This document shows positions 46,891 through 59,137 of a DNA stretch of 64,000 nt, in pieces. A model generated the notes under the pieces. It searched no databases. It saw nothing but the letters and a program-made list of their open reading frames with translations, and had not been told where the DNA came from. The position numbers and the translations under genes were made by a program. Numbering within the stretch: position 1 is the stretch's first letter; each line of letters begins with the position of its first letter. Origin of the DNA: Azorinus chamasolen (Eukaryota > Mollusca > Bivalvia > Cardiida > Solecurtidae); the NCBI GenBank assembly GCA_963576725.1, contig OY755239.1:61670953-61734952 (forward strand), written 5' to 3'.

Positions 46891-47570
46891 AACTCAATAT
46901 TCTACACAGATAAAACCAAACTTGTGACAATAAGCATTGCGAAGTGTATCTGTTGGCTTATCTTCACACTTCTCCTTAATCTTAAACAATATCAATTCAT
47001 TCATATTGTGAAATCTTAGGTTAACATACATTGCACACGTAAATTCATCCAAGTCTTGCACAAGATCTCCATACACATCCCAAGAGTTGCCCAAACCTGC
47101 TAATGGTTTTTATAAACATTGGTTTCTTTTTAATGGTTTTAGTGGGTGTCAAATGTTCTCAGCCATTGAATGCACTTGTAGAATCACAGCCACAGTACAA
47201 ATGGAGACCCAGAAGTGCTGATCGGTAATCTTCTGTGTATGCTTGGGCAACTTCTCACATGTTTATTATTTTGTGATGATTTCCTGAGCCAGTATCAAAC
47301 TAGACAGTAACACCTTCAAACCAGTTAAGGTAATACAGAAGAATGAAGAATATATCACTGTCTGGAGTTCGAAGATGAACAGTTTTGTAGCCTTGTTCAT
47401 TTGCATGTTTGGTGTAAATAATGATCCTTGCTTCAGTTTCTTCCTGTGTTGAATTCAGGGCATCAAGACTGTTTCTCACTGTTGATATACCATAATCTGG
47501 CGAGAACTGGTTAGGCTCACCGACATAGATGTGAAAAAATATTTCTGCCTTGCAGCTTCTAATCGTAAGG
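46891..47570 (-). pseudogene. decayed PIN/FEN-like ORF of a mobile-element family
   Basis: Minus-strand frame from about 47570: AEIFFHIYVGEPNQFSPDYG, then EETEARIIIYTKHANEQGYK, then TVHLRTPDSDIFFILLYY, then three in-frame stops (TAG, TGA, TGA) around FDTGSGNHHKIINM and ALLGLHLYCGCDSTSAFNG. A frameshift near 47080 leads to DLVQDLDEFTCAMYVNLRF. The set of E-E-x-E-A-R, P-D-S-D-I-F and G-C-D-S-T-S-A-F followed by D-L-D-E-F-T-C-A-M-Y matches an uncharacterised invertebrate family I recall as HEEADTR...PDTDVF...GCDTTS. The acidic spacing resembles the XPG-I/FEN1 active-site pattern, so a PIN-like nuclease fold is my inference. It lies between the inverted arms and may be the remnant of the element's own gene. 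Confidence 0.55.
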
Positions 47571-47675
47571 AATCAAGGAATTGTAGCAATTATTAGTGGT
47601 TCACAAAGACCCAATATGCAGATTGGTATAGGTGAGACAGACAAATCAAAAGGTCTTAAAATACATCACAGGATT

Positions 47676-47743
47676 ACCAGTTCTCGACAGATGATGGTAT
47701 ATCAAAAGTCTAAACAGTCTTGAAACCCTGAATTCAACACAGG
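47676..47743 (+). repeat. inverted partial copy of the nuclease-like ORF
   Basis: 'accagttctcgacagatgat' to 'ctgaattcaacacagg' is the plus-strand counterpart of 47443-47511 in the pseudogene, about 85% identical, with a 164 bp spacer. Confidence 0.7.
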
Positions 47744-47864
47744 CTTTATGGGCTTAAAAATCACTGACACTTTAAAAACAATAACAGAAGATTGCTTGGG
47801 GTATCATAAGTACTTGGCTTTCAACAGTTACCATGGAAGCAGTACATGTTCATTTTGGTAACAG

Positions 47865-49796
47865 TTTTAGACATAAAATTTATTTATTCACCAACAAAAG
47901 GTACATTTATTATTGCAAGTTATACTTGGAGCATGGTGTAATGTTGTGCTCGGCATACTGCGAAACATGTTATTTTCAATATTGTTTCTCTTTGTTTTCT
48001 TATCACTAATTAATATTCATGAGGATGCAAATAAGGTAATTTGCATAAAGTGAACCAAACATTAAGATTCATACATCAACTACCGGGTATATGTTTATAT
48101 CATTTATAATTATCACCAAAGTAGGCCGCAATATCTTTGTATGTTGCAGGTATGTAAACACTCTGTAATACGAACAATGAGGTTAGAATGGTTGCCTAGG
48201 AAACAGATATATCACCATCAGTGCTATATAATTTGTTCTAAATTTATTTATCTACCAATCTTGGTGATATTCAGTAATCATAGTAAACTTTAGCTAACCA
48301 TTTTCCATATTTGTTTGCTTTATAAGAGAAAGACTGGTGTCTGTCGAAAATGTCAACATCTATTACTGTTCTCATAAATATTCATACATATGCAAATAAG
48401 TTTATATCAGAAAAGTAATATTTACTATTAATATCTATGTTTACCTCATATATATTACCTCATATCTATGTTTGTAACAATTGATTTCATGATTCATCAA
48501 AAATAACTGAGATCTAGCGGAGTATTACAGTTGGATGTCAAATTTCCAAACTTTGTGAAAGGATCGGTTACCATGGAAACCGTTACAATCTTACTTACAG
48601 TTCATTTTTTGGGTATCAAGTAAGATAATTAGCTTTTTGAGTATTTTGTCATCATTCTAAACTACATTTGACGTTGTTTTCTGATATTGGTAGGATAAAA
48701 ATTGAGAGGTTTACATTATTTCTGTATTTTTTCGCTATTTTTTAATTATTCTCATTAATATTCATGTGTATGCAAATAAGGTAATTCCTAATTATAGCTT
48801 TTTAACCAAAGTACACTGTCTTAGCTTTAATTCAGTACCAGTTTTATACAGTTAGCACAAATATTTCCTGTGATATGGAAGATTTTTGCAGGTAGGTGTC
48901 GACTAACAAAACTGTGTGAACAGAGTGAAATGAATGGTTACTATGAAAACAGTTAAAAAGTTACTTAGAGTTAAATTTTTGGTCCTCAAATTTGATATTT
49001 TGTTTTCTGAGGATTTTGTCATCAGGTTAAACTGCATTTGAAATTGTTTTCTGATATTTGTAGGATAAAAAATGAATAGTTTACATTATTTACGTTTTTT
49101 CTATATTGTTTTTACTATTTTTAATGTTCTCATTAATACTCATGAGTATGCAAATAAGGTAATTTAAAAAAACAAATTGGGAATAAAAGCACAATGTCCT
49201 ATCTCCAAATTGGTACCAGTTTTATGGGTTTTGGACAAAAACTGGCTGTGATATGGACGATTTTGCAGGTACGGACCATCATTACGAAAACTAGGGTGTT
49301 GCCATGGAAACGGTGAAAATGGTACTTAAAATTAATGCTATGGTCCTCAAATTGAATATTTTTTTCCTGGGGGTTTCGTCATCATGTTAAACTACATTTG
49401 AAGTTATTTTCTGATATTTGTAGGATAAAAAAATGAAAGGTTTACGTTATTTCTATAATTTTTTACTAATTTTAATGTTTTCATTAATATTCATGAGTAT
49501 GCAAATAAGGTAATTTAAAAAGAAAAATAGAAATGAAAGCACAATGTCTTATCTTCCATTTGGTACCAGTTTTATAGTTTTAGGACAAAAACTGGCTGTG
49601 ATATGGGCGAATTTGTAGGTATGGGTCATCATTACGAAAACTAGAGGGTTGCCATGGAAACGGTTAAAATACACATAGCCTAAAAGAATTTAAGTTTGAG
49701 TACATTCGCGATTCTGATTCAGGACACTTTTCTGAACATTTTGGTACCCATGAAAAAAGTCTAGGGGGTGCACGGTAGGCACTACTGGCTCCCTGA
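47865..49796 (-). repeat. right inverted arm
   Basis: Reverse complement of the left arm, with scattered substitutions and small indels. It contains five X-box-like blocks (48191, 48566, 48936, 49298, 49648) and five perfect ATGCAAAT octamers (48025, 48390, 48770, 49149, 49499). Confidence 0.8.
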
Positions 49797-49799
49797 CTA

Positions 49800-51055
49800 A
49801 AAGGCAATAATATAATATATATTCAGCAAAACAAGTGCATTTATTTTACTCAAATTCATGATATTCCAAATGACCTGTCTAGACCTATATCCTTCTATTG
49901 AAAAGTTCACCTATAACCCCTTAAACACAGATAAACTTTTAAATTCTTATAATTGCTTAAAATTGCTGTTGAGGTTGTCAAAAACAATTTTGTGTTTTTA
50001 ATCTGTATACATGTATATGTAGATAGATCAAGATCTGCAGAACCTCAAAGGATGTTCGTTTTCTAAGATCACTAGATTCACTGCTTATGAATTTTGGCGG
50101 TTCACTCTATACTCTTGGTTGTAGATCTAGATATACTTCCTCCACTCCATTATCTTAAACAAATATTATAAATTTTATGGATACAATATAGGTAAAGGAG
50201 CGTTTAAATAGTTGTGGTGGCAACTTAACAACCGTTTCCAGGTTGAGTATGTGGGTGCGTTGTGAGGGAAGGGGTTTAATTCTAATAAGAAAAAACGTCA
50301 CTACATACTGCATAATCTCTACAAACTCCAATAACCGTAAAAACGTACCATCCGCTTTGAACGTTTGTCAACTTGTTCTACCTTTTTCGATGTGCGAAAT
50401 CATAATCATTGATATAATCATTAATTTAATTCGCATTTCCCATAGCTGTCAATAGCTGGATTGTGATAAAAGTCAGATTATGTAACGCCGGGGTCAATAC
50501 GCTCTACTATTTGGGACCAGGGTGATTACCCCGCTTCTACCGCCGAAGTTTTACACCCCTTTAGATGGGCTCTCTTGAACTAACATTGTAAAATCTTTGA
50601 AGCGTGTGATAAACGTAGTAACTCTATGGAGTGTAAGAATGTGATTTAAGTCTCTTTCGCCGAAGGGGTGAGAATTTATAGGCACGCATTTCTCCACTGG
50701 ACTAAAGTGAATATGCGTGCATATTTGCCGCGATATCAAACGCAATGAGTCATTCAGCTTCTGATAAGGATTCAAACTGTGTCTCCAAGTATGGAAGTGG
50801 CGAAAAAAGGCAGAACTTAAAGTAGACGAAATACTTGAAGCATTGAAGGGGTTAACTAAAATAATATAGGTACACGTTTCCTTTGGTGTTTCGGTGATAC
50901 GCACTCCGACAGTTTGAAATTCTGCATCGTCTTAGCTGCATTCTGATGTATATGAGGCATAGATTCACTACAAGTGACGTGTTCACACACGTTTGTTTTC
51001 AAGGGAACCTGGGACATGCCCTTGAAACAGTTTTAATTTCTATATCGCCGCAGCT
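49800..51055. other. unassigned sequence
   Basis: A 117-codon minus-strand frame (50551-50904) has no recognisable features or splice context. No gene called. Confidence 0.3.
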
Positions 51056-51059
51056 GCAT

Positions 51060-51093
51060 ACTGAGAGAGAGAAAGAGAGAGAGAGATAGAGAG

Positions 51094-51152
<59 letters not shown>
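51060..51152 (+). repeat. (GA)n microsatellite
   Basis: Imperfect (GA) run. Minus-strand frames reading SLSLSL are artefacts. Confidence 0.9.
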
Positions 51153-51653
51153 TGAACAGGTGCGCCCTGTGTCTGCAGGATAAACAAGGAGAAAAAGGGT
51201 AAGAAGTTGTTATAAAATGTAGCATCACACACGCATATTGATAACCAGTAACTGGTCAATGTACTCATGACAACTAGTAAAACATAAATATGTACTGGAT
51301 TGTTTAGCGATTGAATCTGTTTGATATTAGTTGGCAAATGTCTACAGTGGATGCCGTCAGCTACACCCCTGGCATATATTAAATCTGCTCAAACTGTTTC
51401 CTGACGACACTGAGTAAGTTAGTGGCGTACAAAAAACTCATCTGGAAGTAAAAACATTGGATCTACTGCCATGGGTTAGAGCACAATCTGTAAAAGAGCG
51501 ACAAAAGGTTTTTCTTTCCCAATACCCTGTTTTTGTTTAATTGAGCATTTTTGTTTTAAATTTGCGCCATTAATAGCTTGATTCATTATGAAGACGGAAA
51601 TGTTAAAAGACCACGTACACTGGGGGGGAAACGTTATTGCTAATAAATGAGCT

Positions 51654-52115
51654 TTATTTTGACAAAACGGAGAGAACAAGATGGCCACGAGGGTAAGTAA
51701 ATGCGTATTTTCTCTTAATTAGTTCTTTATCGGCAATTAATAGGTGGTGCTTTAGATTCATCATACTCATATTATACACGCTATATACATGATTTGGAAT
51801 CAAACAATGCAAACGATGGGAAAACCCACAAAATGAACGCCGTGTTCGCGAAAGAATGCATATCCATCTCCCAGATTTTTTTATGTTACTGAAAAATGGA
51901 ATCAAAATATAAAATTCTGAATTGAGCAATCGCTTTGAATATCATTTAACTATGTATACTGAAAATTTCAGTCATATTGGTTCAAGTTTGCCGAAAATAT
52001 GGCCACAAGCGAATAGTCGGTTAGTCACTGTTAGTGTACTGGGGATTGGTAGCTCCAAAGATTTTAGTGTACTGGGTATTGCATGATAGTGTACAGGGTA
52101 TTGCATTTCATTTGT
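51654..52115 (-). repeat. segment G, copy 1 (inverted relative to the other two)
   Basis: The reverse complement matches 57340-57780 and 58490-58930. All three keep an open frame with KKSGRW.CILSR and LHCLIPNHV.SVYNMSM. On the plus strand this copy alone has a Kozak-like AACAAGATGGCCACGAGG followed at once by a consensus donor GTAAGTAA (51689). The repeated phrase 'gtgtactggg.attg' occurs three times at 52034-52100. Confidence 0.65.
51681..51692 (+). CDS. possible 4-codon first coding exon
   Basis: ATGGCCACGAGG (MATR) with A at -3 and G at +4, directly followed by the donor GTAAGT. In copies 2 and 3 the donor is kept, but ATGGCC is replaced by AGTGCA, so they have no start. Very short, and without a known second exon. 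Confidence 0.2.
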
Positions 52116-55100
52116 TCTCTTTTTTCCGTTTTATTGAACGTTGTTAGATATTTCAGATATATTTCTGTTGTGATAAATACTGTTTCTAGTCAATCGCACA
52201 TTCTAGATAGATCTATATGCATCTGTATTGAAATACTCGATGATCACTGACTTATTAAAAGCCATTATCTATAAGTACCTGTTAATAATAGTTTTTGTGT
52301 AGCAGTGCCGTAAAATCCAACTCATCCATCCATCAATCTTAATAGTTTTTTTTACCTATTTCTTAATAGATCTGTTGTTTACTCTTCAGTTAATTGATAT
52401 GACATAACATGTAGATCTATGTGTAGCTCTAGTTAACAGGCTCAGTACCATATTGAGTACTGACTGATGCAAAACATACTGTAATCATAGGTCGAGCTAA
52501 TATGTAAATATAATAGTACTGTATAAACATATACATGTAAAAGGCTTTTATTAATAGCATAAACATTCAGAAATATTAGATCTATATCACTCAGTTTTTC
52601 AAAAAATGCTAATGAACGCTGTTATACATAACAGCGGCTTTAGCCCAGTGGTCAAAATAGTACTGTGATATAAGAAGTGATATAGCTAGGGGCACGTGTT
52701 TTTAACGACCCATTCTGAAATAAATTGGTCAATTCACAGAATGAAAACGTTAAATTTCAGCTACGTCGTATGTCTGAAAAGTTGTGAATATTGAAATGTG
52801 TAATGTATCTTTGACCTTATTCCGAAATAGTTCTAATATTTATTAACAATTAATTATGTAAAATGAGTGGTTAATGAATAAGCTATAGAAATTTATTCCT
52901 TGTGTTCACAGTACCCATAACCTGATTTTTAACAGTTATACATAGAGCTCGGACAGTTATATAATTCAAAGAATCCGGTTATGTGTATGAACTGAGATTA
53001 TATAACATGCATTTATCCATTTCTGATGAAACATTTTGATATTAAGTATGAAAATTAGGAGTTGAACACCACACTCAACTTCATAAAAATATAGTTTCAT
53101 GAATGTTGTATTTGAACTTTTACACAGTTGAAATTAGTGCAAAACAAAAAAAAACAATTTGAGGGTCAGGAAACGTTCCCGGTGTATTATAAACTCATAC
53201 ATAAGTACACAAAATCGTTAAGACAATTTGTAAGAAAATTTCTCTTTCGAAAGTCACAGTCCCGTAAATTATAGGAATGTGTCCTGTAAATTAGACTGAC
53301 AAATAATGATACACATTGCTTTATAAACAGCAGCATTCATCAAAACGAGCATTTAGGAGTATACAAATAGACCAAAAATTCCAAATTCAACTCTGTATGT
53401 CGTGTTCAACTCTGTAATTTTACTGTCTGAGTTAAAACATCCCTTTTGACTGAACTATGCACTGACCGCTGACAAATGTATGTAATGAAAATAGTTTGAT
53501 TCAGTCGAACAATCAATTGTTAACTGTTTGCAAGAATTACTAATAAAAATAACAAAACTGATAACTACTTGCGTTCAAATAACCCAGAACCTGCCATTTG
53601 CTGGGGGAAAAGTGTGTCATTGGATTGTCCCGTAAATCATAAAATTATGTTTAAGGACTATTGGTAAAGGACGTGAAGTTGAAAACTTTTTCAGGGACAG
53701 TGAACATTCTTCTCCCATTTCCTGTAGGTACCAGGACGCCTGTCTTGCGCATTACATTTTCTTTTTCAATCAATTTCATCTGCTTAAGATGGCCTTAAGT
53801 TTGTAATATTTTATAGTACCGTCAAACATTGATAAGTCTATTAACACGATTTCCTACATACTCGTAATTCAAAGTTTCCATTAGAACTAAAACTACACTT
53901 AATTGTTCACCTCTTTATTGGCGAGTCTATATTATCTTTTTCAAAGAGCCCAAAGTGCGAATAAATTCTCATTTTGAGTCATTTGAAACAGATATATGTT
54001 CCTCCCAGCTGTCATTGAATCTATATCTTTCATATTGATGATACATCGCTATATATTTTCAATGACAAGTATACATTTATCAAAGGTTGGCTGTACTTTC
54101 TTATTTAAATTATTGCTGCTCTAAATTATCACACTGTCACCAATGTTTTGCTAACTCATGGGCCGAAACTTAAGGTACACATGCTCAAATAATGCACGTT
54201 TCAACAGTCCGCTTCAATTAGTGTTTGAGTAATGAGTCACACAACACATCGAGACGGATAAACACTATCACAACATATAAATAGACAGACATACTGACAG
54301 ACAGACGAAAGTAGGGATGGACGAACAAAACAATTCAGCTATTTAATGGGATTCAAACCTGTTGATGTGAATAAAAACTATTACTATAATTTACGGGACA
54401 AAAGAGATTATATTTTACGGGACACTTTTGGGACTGTATGTGTGGCTTTGTAAATGCCTATTTGAAAGGAGATATACTTGACTATATTTGTACGTAGATT
54501 GGGCAATAGGAATAAATGCAATGAAGTGAATGTTTGCTCTTTTTGTAGAAGAAATACCAAGTAAACATATTCGTGACTTAACAAAAATAAAAGTAAATAT
54601 GGTAGTGAAAAAAAATCTGAAAAATTCTACAAATAATTGCCATTAATATATTGCCAATTTTGTTTTTATTGAACCATTTATTATTTCTGAATATATTTGT
54701 AGTATACTGGCATAATTTAAACTTACTTTACGTTTGAAAAATTGTGTAGAAATACTTTGATATTGTCATCCTCATCTACGGGACAATTTAATCTAAGCTA
54801 CGAGTCCGAACTTTCATGTGAAATATTTAAACAATGCGCAAAGTTATGTTGTTTATACGTCGATAATTCGGTATTAAAATCATAATTATGAAATAATATG
54901 TATACAAATTCAAGAAGGCAATCCTGTAAGCTATTTCTGCAAAATGTCAAATAACTCACCGCTTTCTTAGGGAATTTTGTAGACGAATTATGTAGCAGGT
55001 GACATCTTCCATGAATTATTCACATGTGACTGTGGTTTAAGTACTGAATAAGATGTAATTGAGTGGCATGACACTCGGGAATGATGGAAGGGGCAACTCA

Positions 55101-56335
55101 AGAAAGATATTTGTCTCGTAAATTAGGCCTCGTAGATAAGGATTTTTTCTTTTCCGCTGTATTTGATTGGCCAGCAAAATTTTATATGCTTTCTCAAAGT
55201 ACTTTTCATTTAATTTTGATAAACAATAGGTTATTTTAACTTATATAACTTATATAGTACACAAAATTGGCAAAACAAACATAAAAAAGTTTTTCATGGG
55301 GAAACGAATATGCTTATTTGTGATGACTCGTAGATTAGAAAGCTAAATTCTCGAAGTGTAATTTAGAAACTTGGCCTCTGAATTTTTTCCCATAGATGAA
55401 TTTGGTAAAAATCTTTTTTCATACACATGATATACATTATTAAAGGGTGAATGAATAAGGCATTGCAGAATTATCGTGCAGTATGTGATATTCTATTTAC
55501 CGGTATAGTTTAGCCTCATAGATTAGGTCAGGTTTGGCGACATTGCATTAGCATGTCAGTGTATTTTAATGTTTGGTTGATTTAGCGCCGTTTTGTCTTC
55601 GTGAAAAACATCCATTAATAATAAATAAATGCAGGGGCTTAAATCGGGAATGATTACATTCTACACTATATTATGGGTACAATGGAAACTAAAAATGTCC
55701 ATGGTGACGTACAAATACCGCCACCCCATGCAGATTTAAAGGCCTGGAAAGGCATTTAGAACAACATTTTATACCATAAATATGTTTATGAAATAATCCT
55801 AATATACTGAAAAATAGACAAATAACAATGACACGACGTTAATTGCTTTTAATTGGCGAAATATCAGTTGACTTATAATGGTGACATTGATTGTCCATTT
55901 TTTTAGAATGGGTCCCCACCAAATAGGCTGCCCTATATCATTGAATGATTCATATAAACTGCATCAACTACAGTACAAGGTAAAGAAATGTCAACTTTTA
56001 TACCCAACACTGGAACCCGTCTGTATTGTCCTCAAAGTTAAGTTAATGCATAACTGAAAAATGCAAACACTGGGGTGTCATGTGTTATGTAAGAAAAATA
56101 TCTTGCACTCCAGTTTCTTGACACTTCTGACAGGGGCACTGACTAAACAGGGACATGTTACTTAGGTTCACACAAGTTCTTCACAAACCCTTTCTAGAAT
56201 AACAGACCATCATTGTATCTTTTCTCTGACAACCATGTATATCTACATGATAAACATTAAATGATGAAAATCCCATGAAAACAGTGACTTTATTTTGAGG
56301 CAAAATATTTGACACTAATTCTCTGTGGACTTGTA
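52116..56335. other. long AT-rich stretch without genes; recurring TCCCGTAAATTA motif
   Basis: No convincing exon on either strand. The motif TGTCCCGTAAATTA or its complement recurs near 53267, 53284, 53628, 54391, 54410, 54777 and 55113, with weaker forms at 55327 and 55509. Confidence 0.35.
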
Positions 56336-56439
56336 ACTTTGGACTACACCATGGGGCATTTGCGGCTAATTGGTGTTCTGATACCAGCTACTTCTACCCA
56401 GTTACTGATTTGTATCTGAAAAGGTGTATAAAGGGTATC

Positions 56440-56535
56440 TGGTGTCTCCCTCCACCAGTAATTAGCTGGACGTCGCAATATGACTGAAAAACTGTTAAAG
56501 AGACGTAATATCTGAAACAAATAAACAAAAATAAA
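56440..56535 (+). mobile_element. SINE tail, truncated
   Basis: 'cctccaccagtaatta' and 'gacgtcgcaatatgactgaa' match the tail of the SINE at 15100. The tRNA head is absent. Confidence 0.6.
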
Positions 56536-56684
56536 CAATTTTTAATGCATTTGTTTCATATGAAATAGTTTGAAAATCATTTTCTGTCTCAATATGACAC
56601 TGTACATAAAGAATATGTATTGCTAGAATATTACAACTAACGTTTTCAGGCTATCCGATCCCTGTTGAATTACATCGATGGATA

Positions 56685-57833
56685 GGGCATATTTTAACAA
56701 CGCTTAAATACCTATTATAGGGGTTCATAACTACCCCTTTACCGCAAGCCAGGTAGCACAGTAGGGTTCTAATTGATAGATGCTAAATCCATATCATGCA
56801 GCAATATATGTGCATATTTTAATTCAAAAGGTCTCAGAGACAAATGTATTTTAAATCTAACAGCCTGGATCTAGATCAGACGCGGCATTATGCAGCATCT
56901 GATTTGGATCCCAAACTGTTTGCAAATAACAGTCAAGACACGACCAGCAGGATAATGGTTAGTTGCAATTTATCCTTATCCTGCTGGTGGCCACTTGACT
57001 GTTATTTGCAAACAGTTTGGATCCAGATCAGAGGTAGCATAGCATAGAGCATCTGATGTATGTACAAATCGTATTTAGATCTAAATATTGTTTTGCAGAC
57101 TGCAATTTCAAAGCAGACGAAAGTACTGGAGGATATGGATTAATATGATGCAATAACTATCAAGCATGGTGGGACCCAACCACAATAAACAATCCAATTA
57201 ACACCCCATTAAGTCAAAACTAGACCTTTAAACACTACTTTATGATGAAAATAGAAGAATATTGCCTGAATACACTTTTCAGAGGTCTTTTCAAATTATT
57301 ATGCTGGTGAATAAGCAAACAAAAACAACTAAAGTGTAATGTGCAATCCCCAGTACACCAAATTTTGACAATATGCAATACCCAGTACACCTTTTATCAA
57401 TCCCCAGTACACTAATAGTGACTAACCCACTTTTCATTTGTGGCCATATATTGGTCAAACTTGAACCAATATGACTGAAATTTTTTAGTATACATAGTTG
57501 AATGATATTCAAAGCGATCGTTCAATTCAGAATGTTATATTTTGATTCCATCTTTCAGTAACATAAAAAAATCTGGGAGATGGTTATGCATTCTTTCGCG
57601 AGCACGACGTTCATTTTGTGATTTTCCCCAACGTTTGCATTGTTTGATTCCAAATCATGTATATAGCGTGTATAATATGAGTATGGTGAATCTAAAGCAC
57701 CACCTGTCAATTGCCGAAAAAGAACTTATTAAGAGAAAATACGCATTTACTTACCCTCGTTGCACTCCTGTTCTTTCCGTTGCGTTAAAATACATCACTT
57801 TTGTTAGCAATATCCGGGATACGTTTCCCCCTA
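56685..57833 (+). repeat. 1149 bp tandem duplication, unit 1
   Basis: Begins 'gggcatattttaacaacgct' and ends at 57833. Contains a foldback at 56912-57020 and segment G. Nearly identical to unit 2. Confidence 0.8.
56912..57020. repeat. strong 109 bp foldback
   Basis: AAACTGTTTGCAAATAACAG plus TCAAG mirrors CTTGACTGTTATTTGCAAAC plus AGTTT; inside, CCAGCAGGATAA mirrors TTATCCTGCTGG. The flanks carry GGATC and CAGATC, tying it to the palindromic family. Confidence 0.75.
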
Positions 57834-58980
57834 GGGCATATTTTAACAACGCTTAAATACCTATTATAGGGGTTCATAACTACCCCTTTACCGCAAGCCA
57901 GGTAGCACAGTAGGGTTCTAATTGATAGATGCTAAATCCATATCATGCAGCAATATATGTGCATATTTTAATTCAAAAGGTCTCAGAGACAAATGTATTT
58001 TAAATCTAACAGCCTGGATCTAGATCAGACGCGGCATTATGCAGCATCTGATTTGGATCCCAAACTGTTTGCAAATAACAGTCAAGACACGACCAGCAGG
58101 ATAAGGGTTAGTTGCAATTTATCCTTATCCTGCTGGTGGCCACTTGACTGTTATTTGCAAACAGTTTGGATCCAGATCAGAGGTAGCATAGCATAGAGCA
58201 TCTGATGTATGTACAAATCGTATTTAGATCTAAATATTGTTTTGCAGACGGTAATTTCAAAGCAGACGAAAGTACTGGAGGATATGGATTAATATGATGC
58301 AATAACTATCAAGCATGGTGGGACCCAACCACAATAAACAATCCAATTAACACCCCATTAAGTCAAAACTAGACCTTTAAACACTACTTTATGATGAAAA
58401 TAGAAGAATATTGCCTGAATAAACTTTTCAGAGGTCTTTTCAAGTTATTATGCTGGTGAATAAGCAAAAAAAAAACATCTAAAGTGTAATGTGCAATCCC
58501 CAGTACACCAAATTTTGACAATATGCAATACCCAGTACACCTTTTATCAATCCCCAGTACACTAATAGTGACTAACCCACTTTTCCTTTGTGGCCATATA
58601 TTGGTCAAACTTGAACCAATATGACTGAAATTTTCAGTATACATAGTTGAATGATATTCAAAGCGATCGCTCAATTCAGAATGTTATATTTTGATTCCAT
58701 CTTTCAGTAACATAAAAAAATCTGGGAGATGGTTATGCATTCTTTCGCGAGCACGGTGTTCATTTTGTGATTTTCCCCAACGTTTGCATTGTTTGATTCC
58801 AAATCATGTATTTAGCGTGTATAATATGAGTATGGTGAATCTAAAGCACCACCTGTCATTTGCCGAAAAAGAACTTATTAAGAGAAAATACGCATTTACT
58901 TACCCTCGTTGCACTCCTATTCTTTCCGTTGCGTCAAAATACAGCTCATTTATTAGCAATATCCGGGATAAGTTTCCCCC
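57834..58980 (+). repeat. 1149 bp tandem duplication, unit 2
   Basis: Repeats unit 1, with the foldback at 58061-58169 and segment G at 58490-58930, then continues into unique DNA ('cagtgacgtagtggcag'). Only scattered substitutions separate the units. Confidence 0.8.
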
Positions 58981-59137
58981 CAGTGACGTAGTGGCAGTTC
59001 TACTTCTGTTAGTTCTACTTTTAATAAAAACGATGTCCACATGTGGAAAAAAGTTTAGAATTAAATGGACAGTAGCACCTGTCATAAACAGCTTTTCATA
59101 TATGGAAATACATGAGTCTTAAAACGCAGGTAGTTGC

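Larger units (their letters stand above)
42834..49796. mobile_element. ~6.96 kb element with 1.93 kb inverted arms
   Basis: 42834-44760 and 47865-49796 are inverted copies of each other. The outer ends are CAGGGAGCCAGTAGTGCC and GGCACTACTGGCTCCCTG, flanked on each side by ACT, a 3 bp direct repeat. The inner limits fall where 'aataaatgtacctgttggtg' (left) stops matching 'caccaacaaaaggtacattt' (right). Each arm is built of about five ~360 bp subrepeats. The loop (44.76-47.86 kb) contains a decayed nuclease-like ORF on the minus strand, a 24 bp minisatellite and a nested pogo/Tigger-type MITE. This is a transposon architecture, a long-TIR or foldback type, but the superfamily is not evident: 3 bp duplications occur in CACTA and Harbinger elements, whose end sequences differ. 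Confidence 0.75.

Noticed and set aside
50551..50904. 117-codon minus-strand open frame
   Set aside because: No recognisable domain, no splice context and no repeat copies; length is possible by chance.
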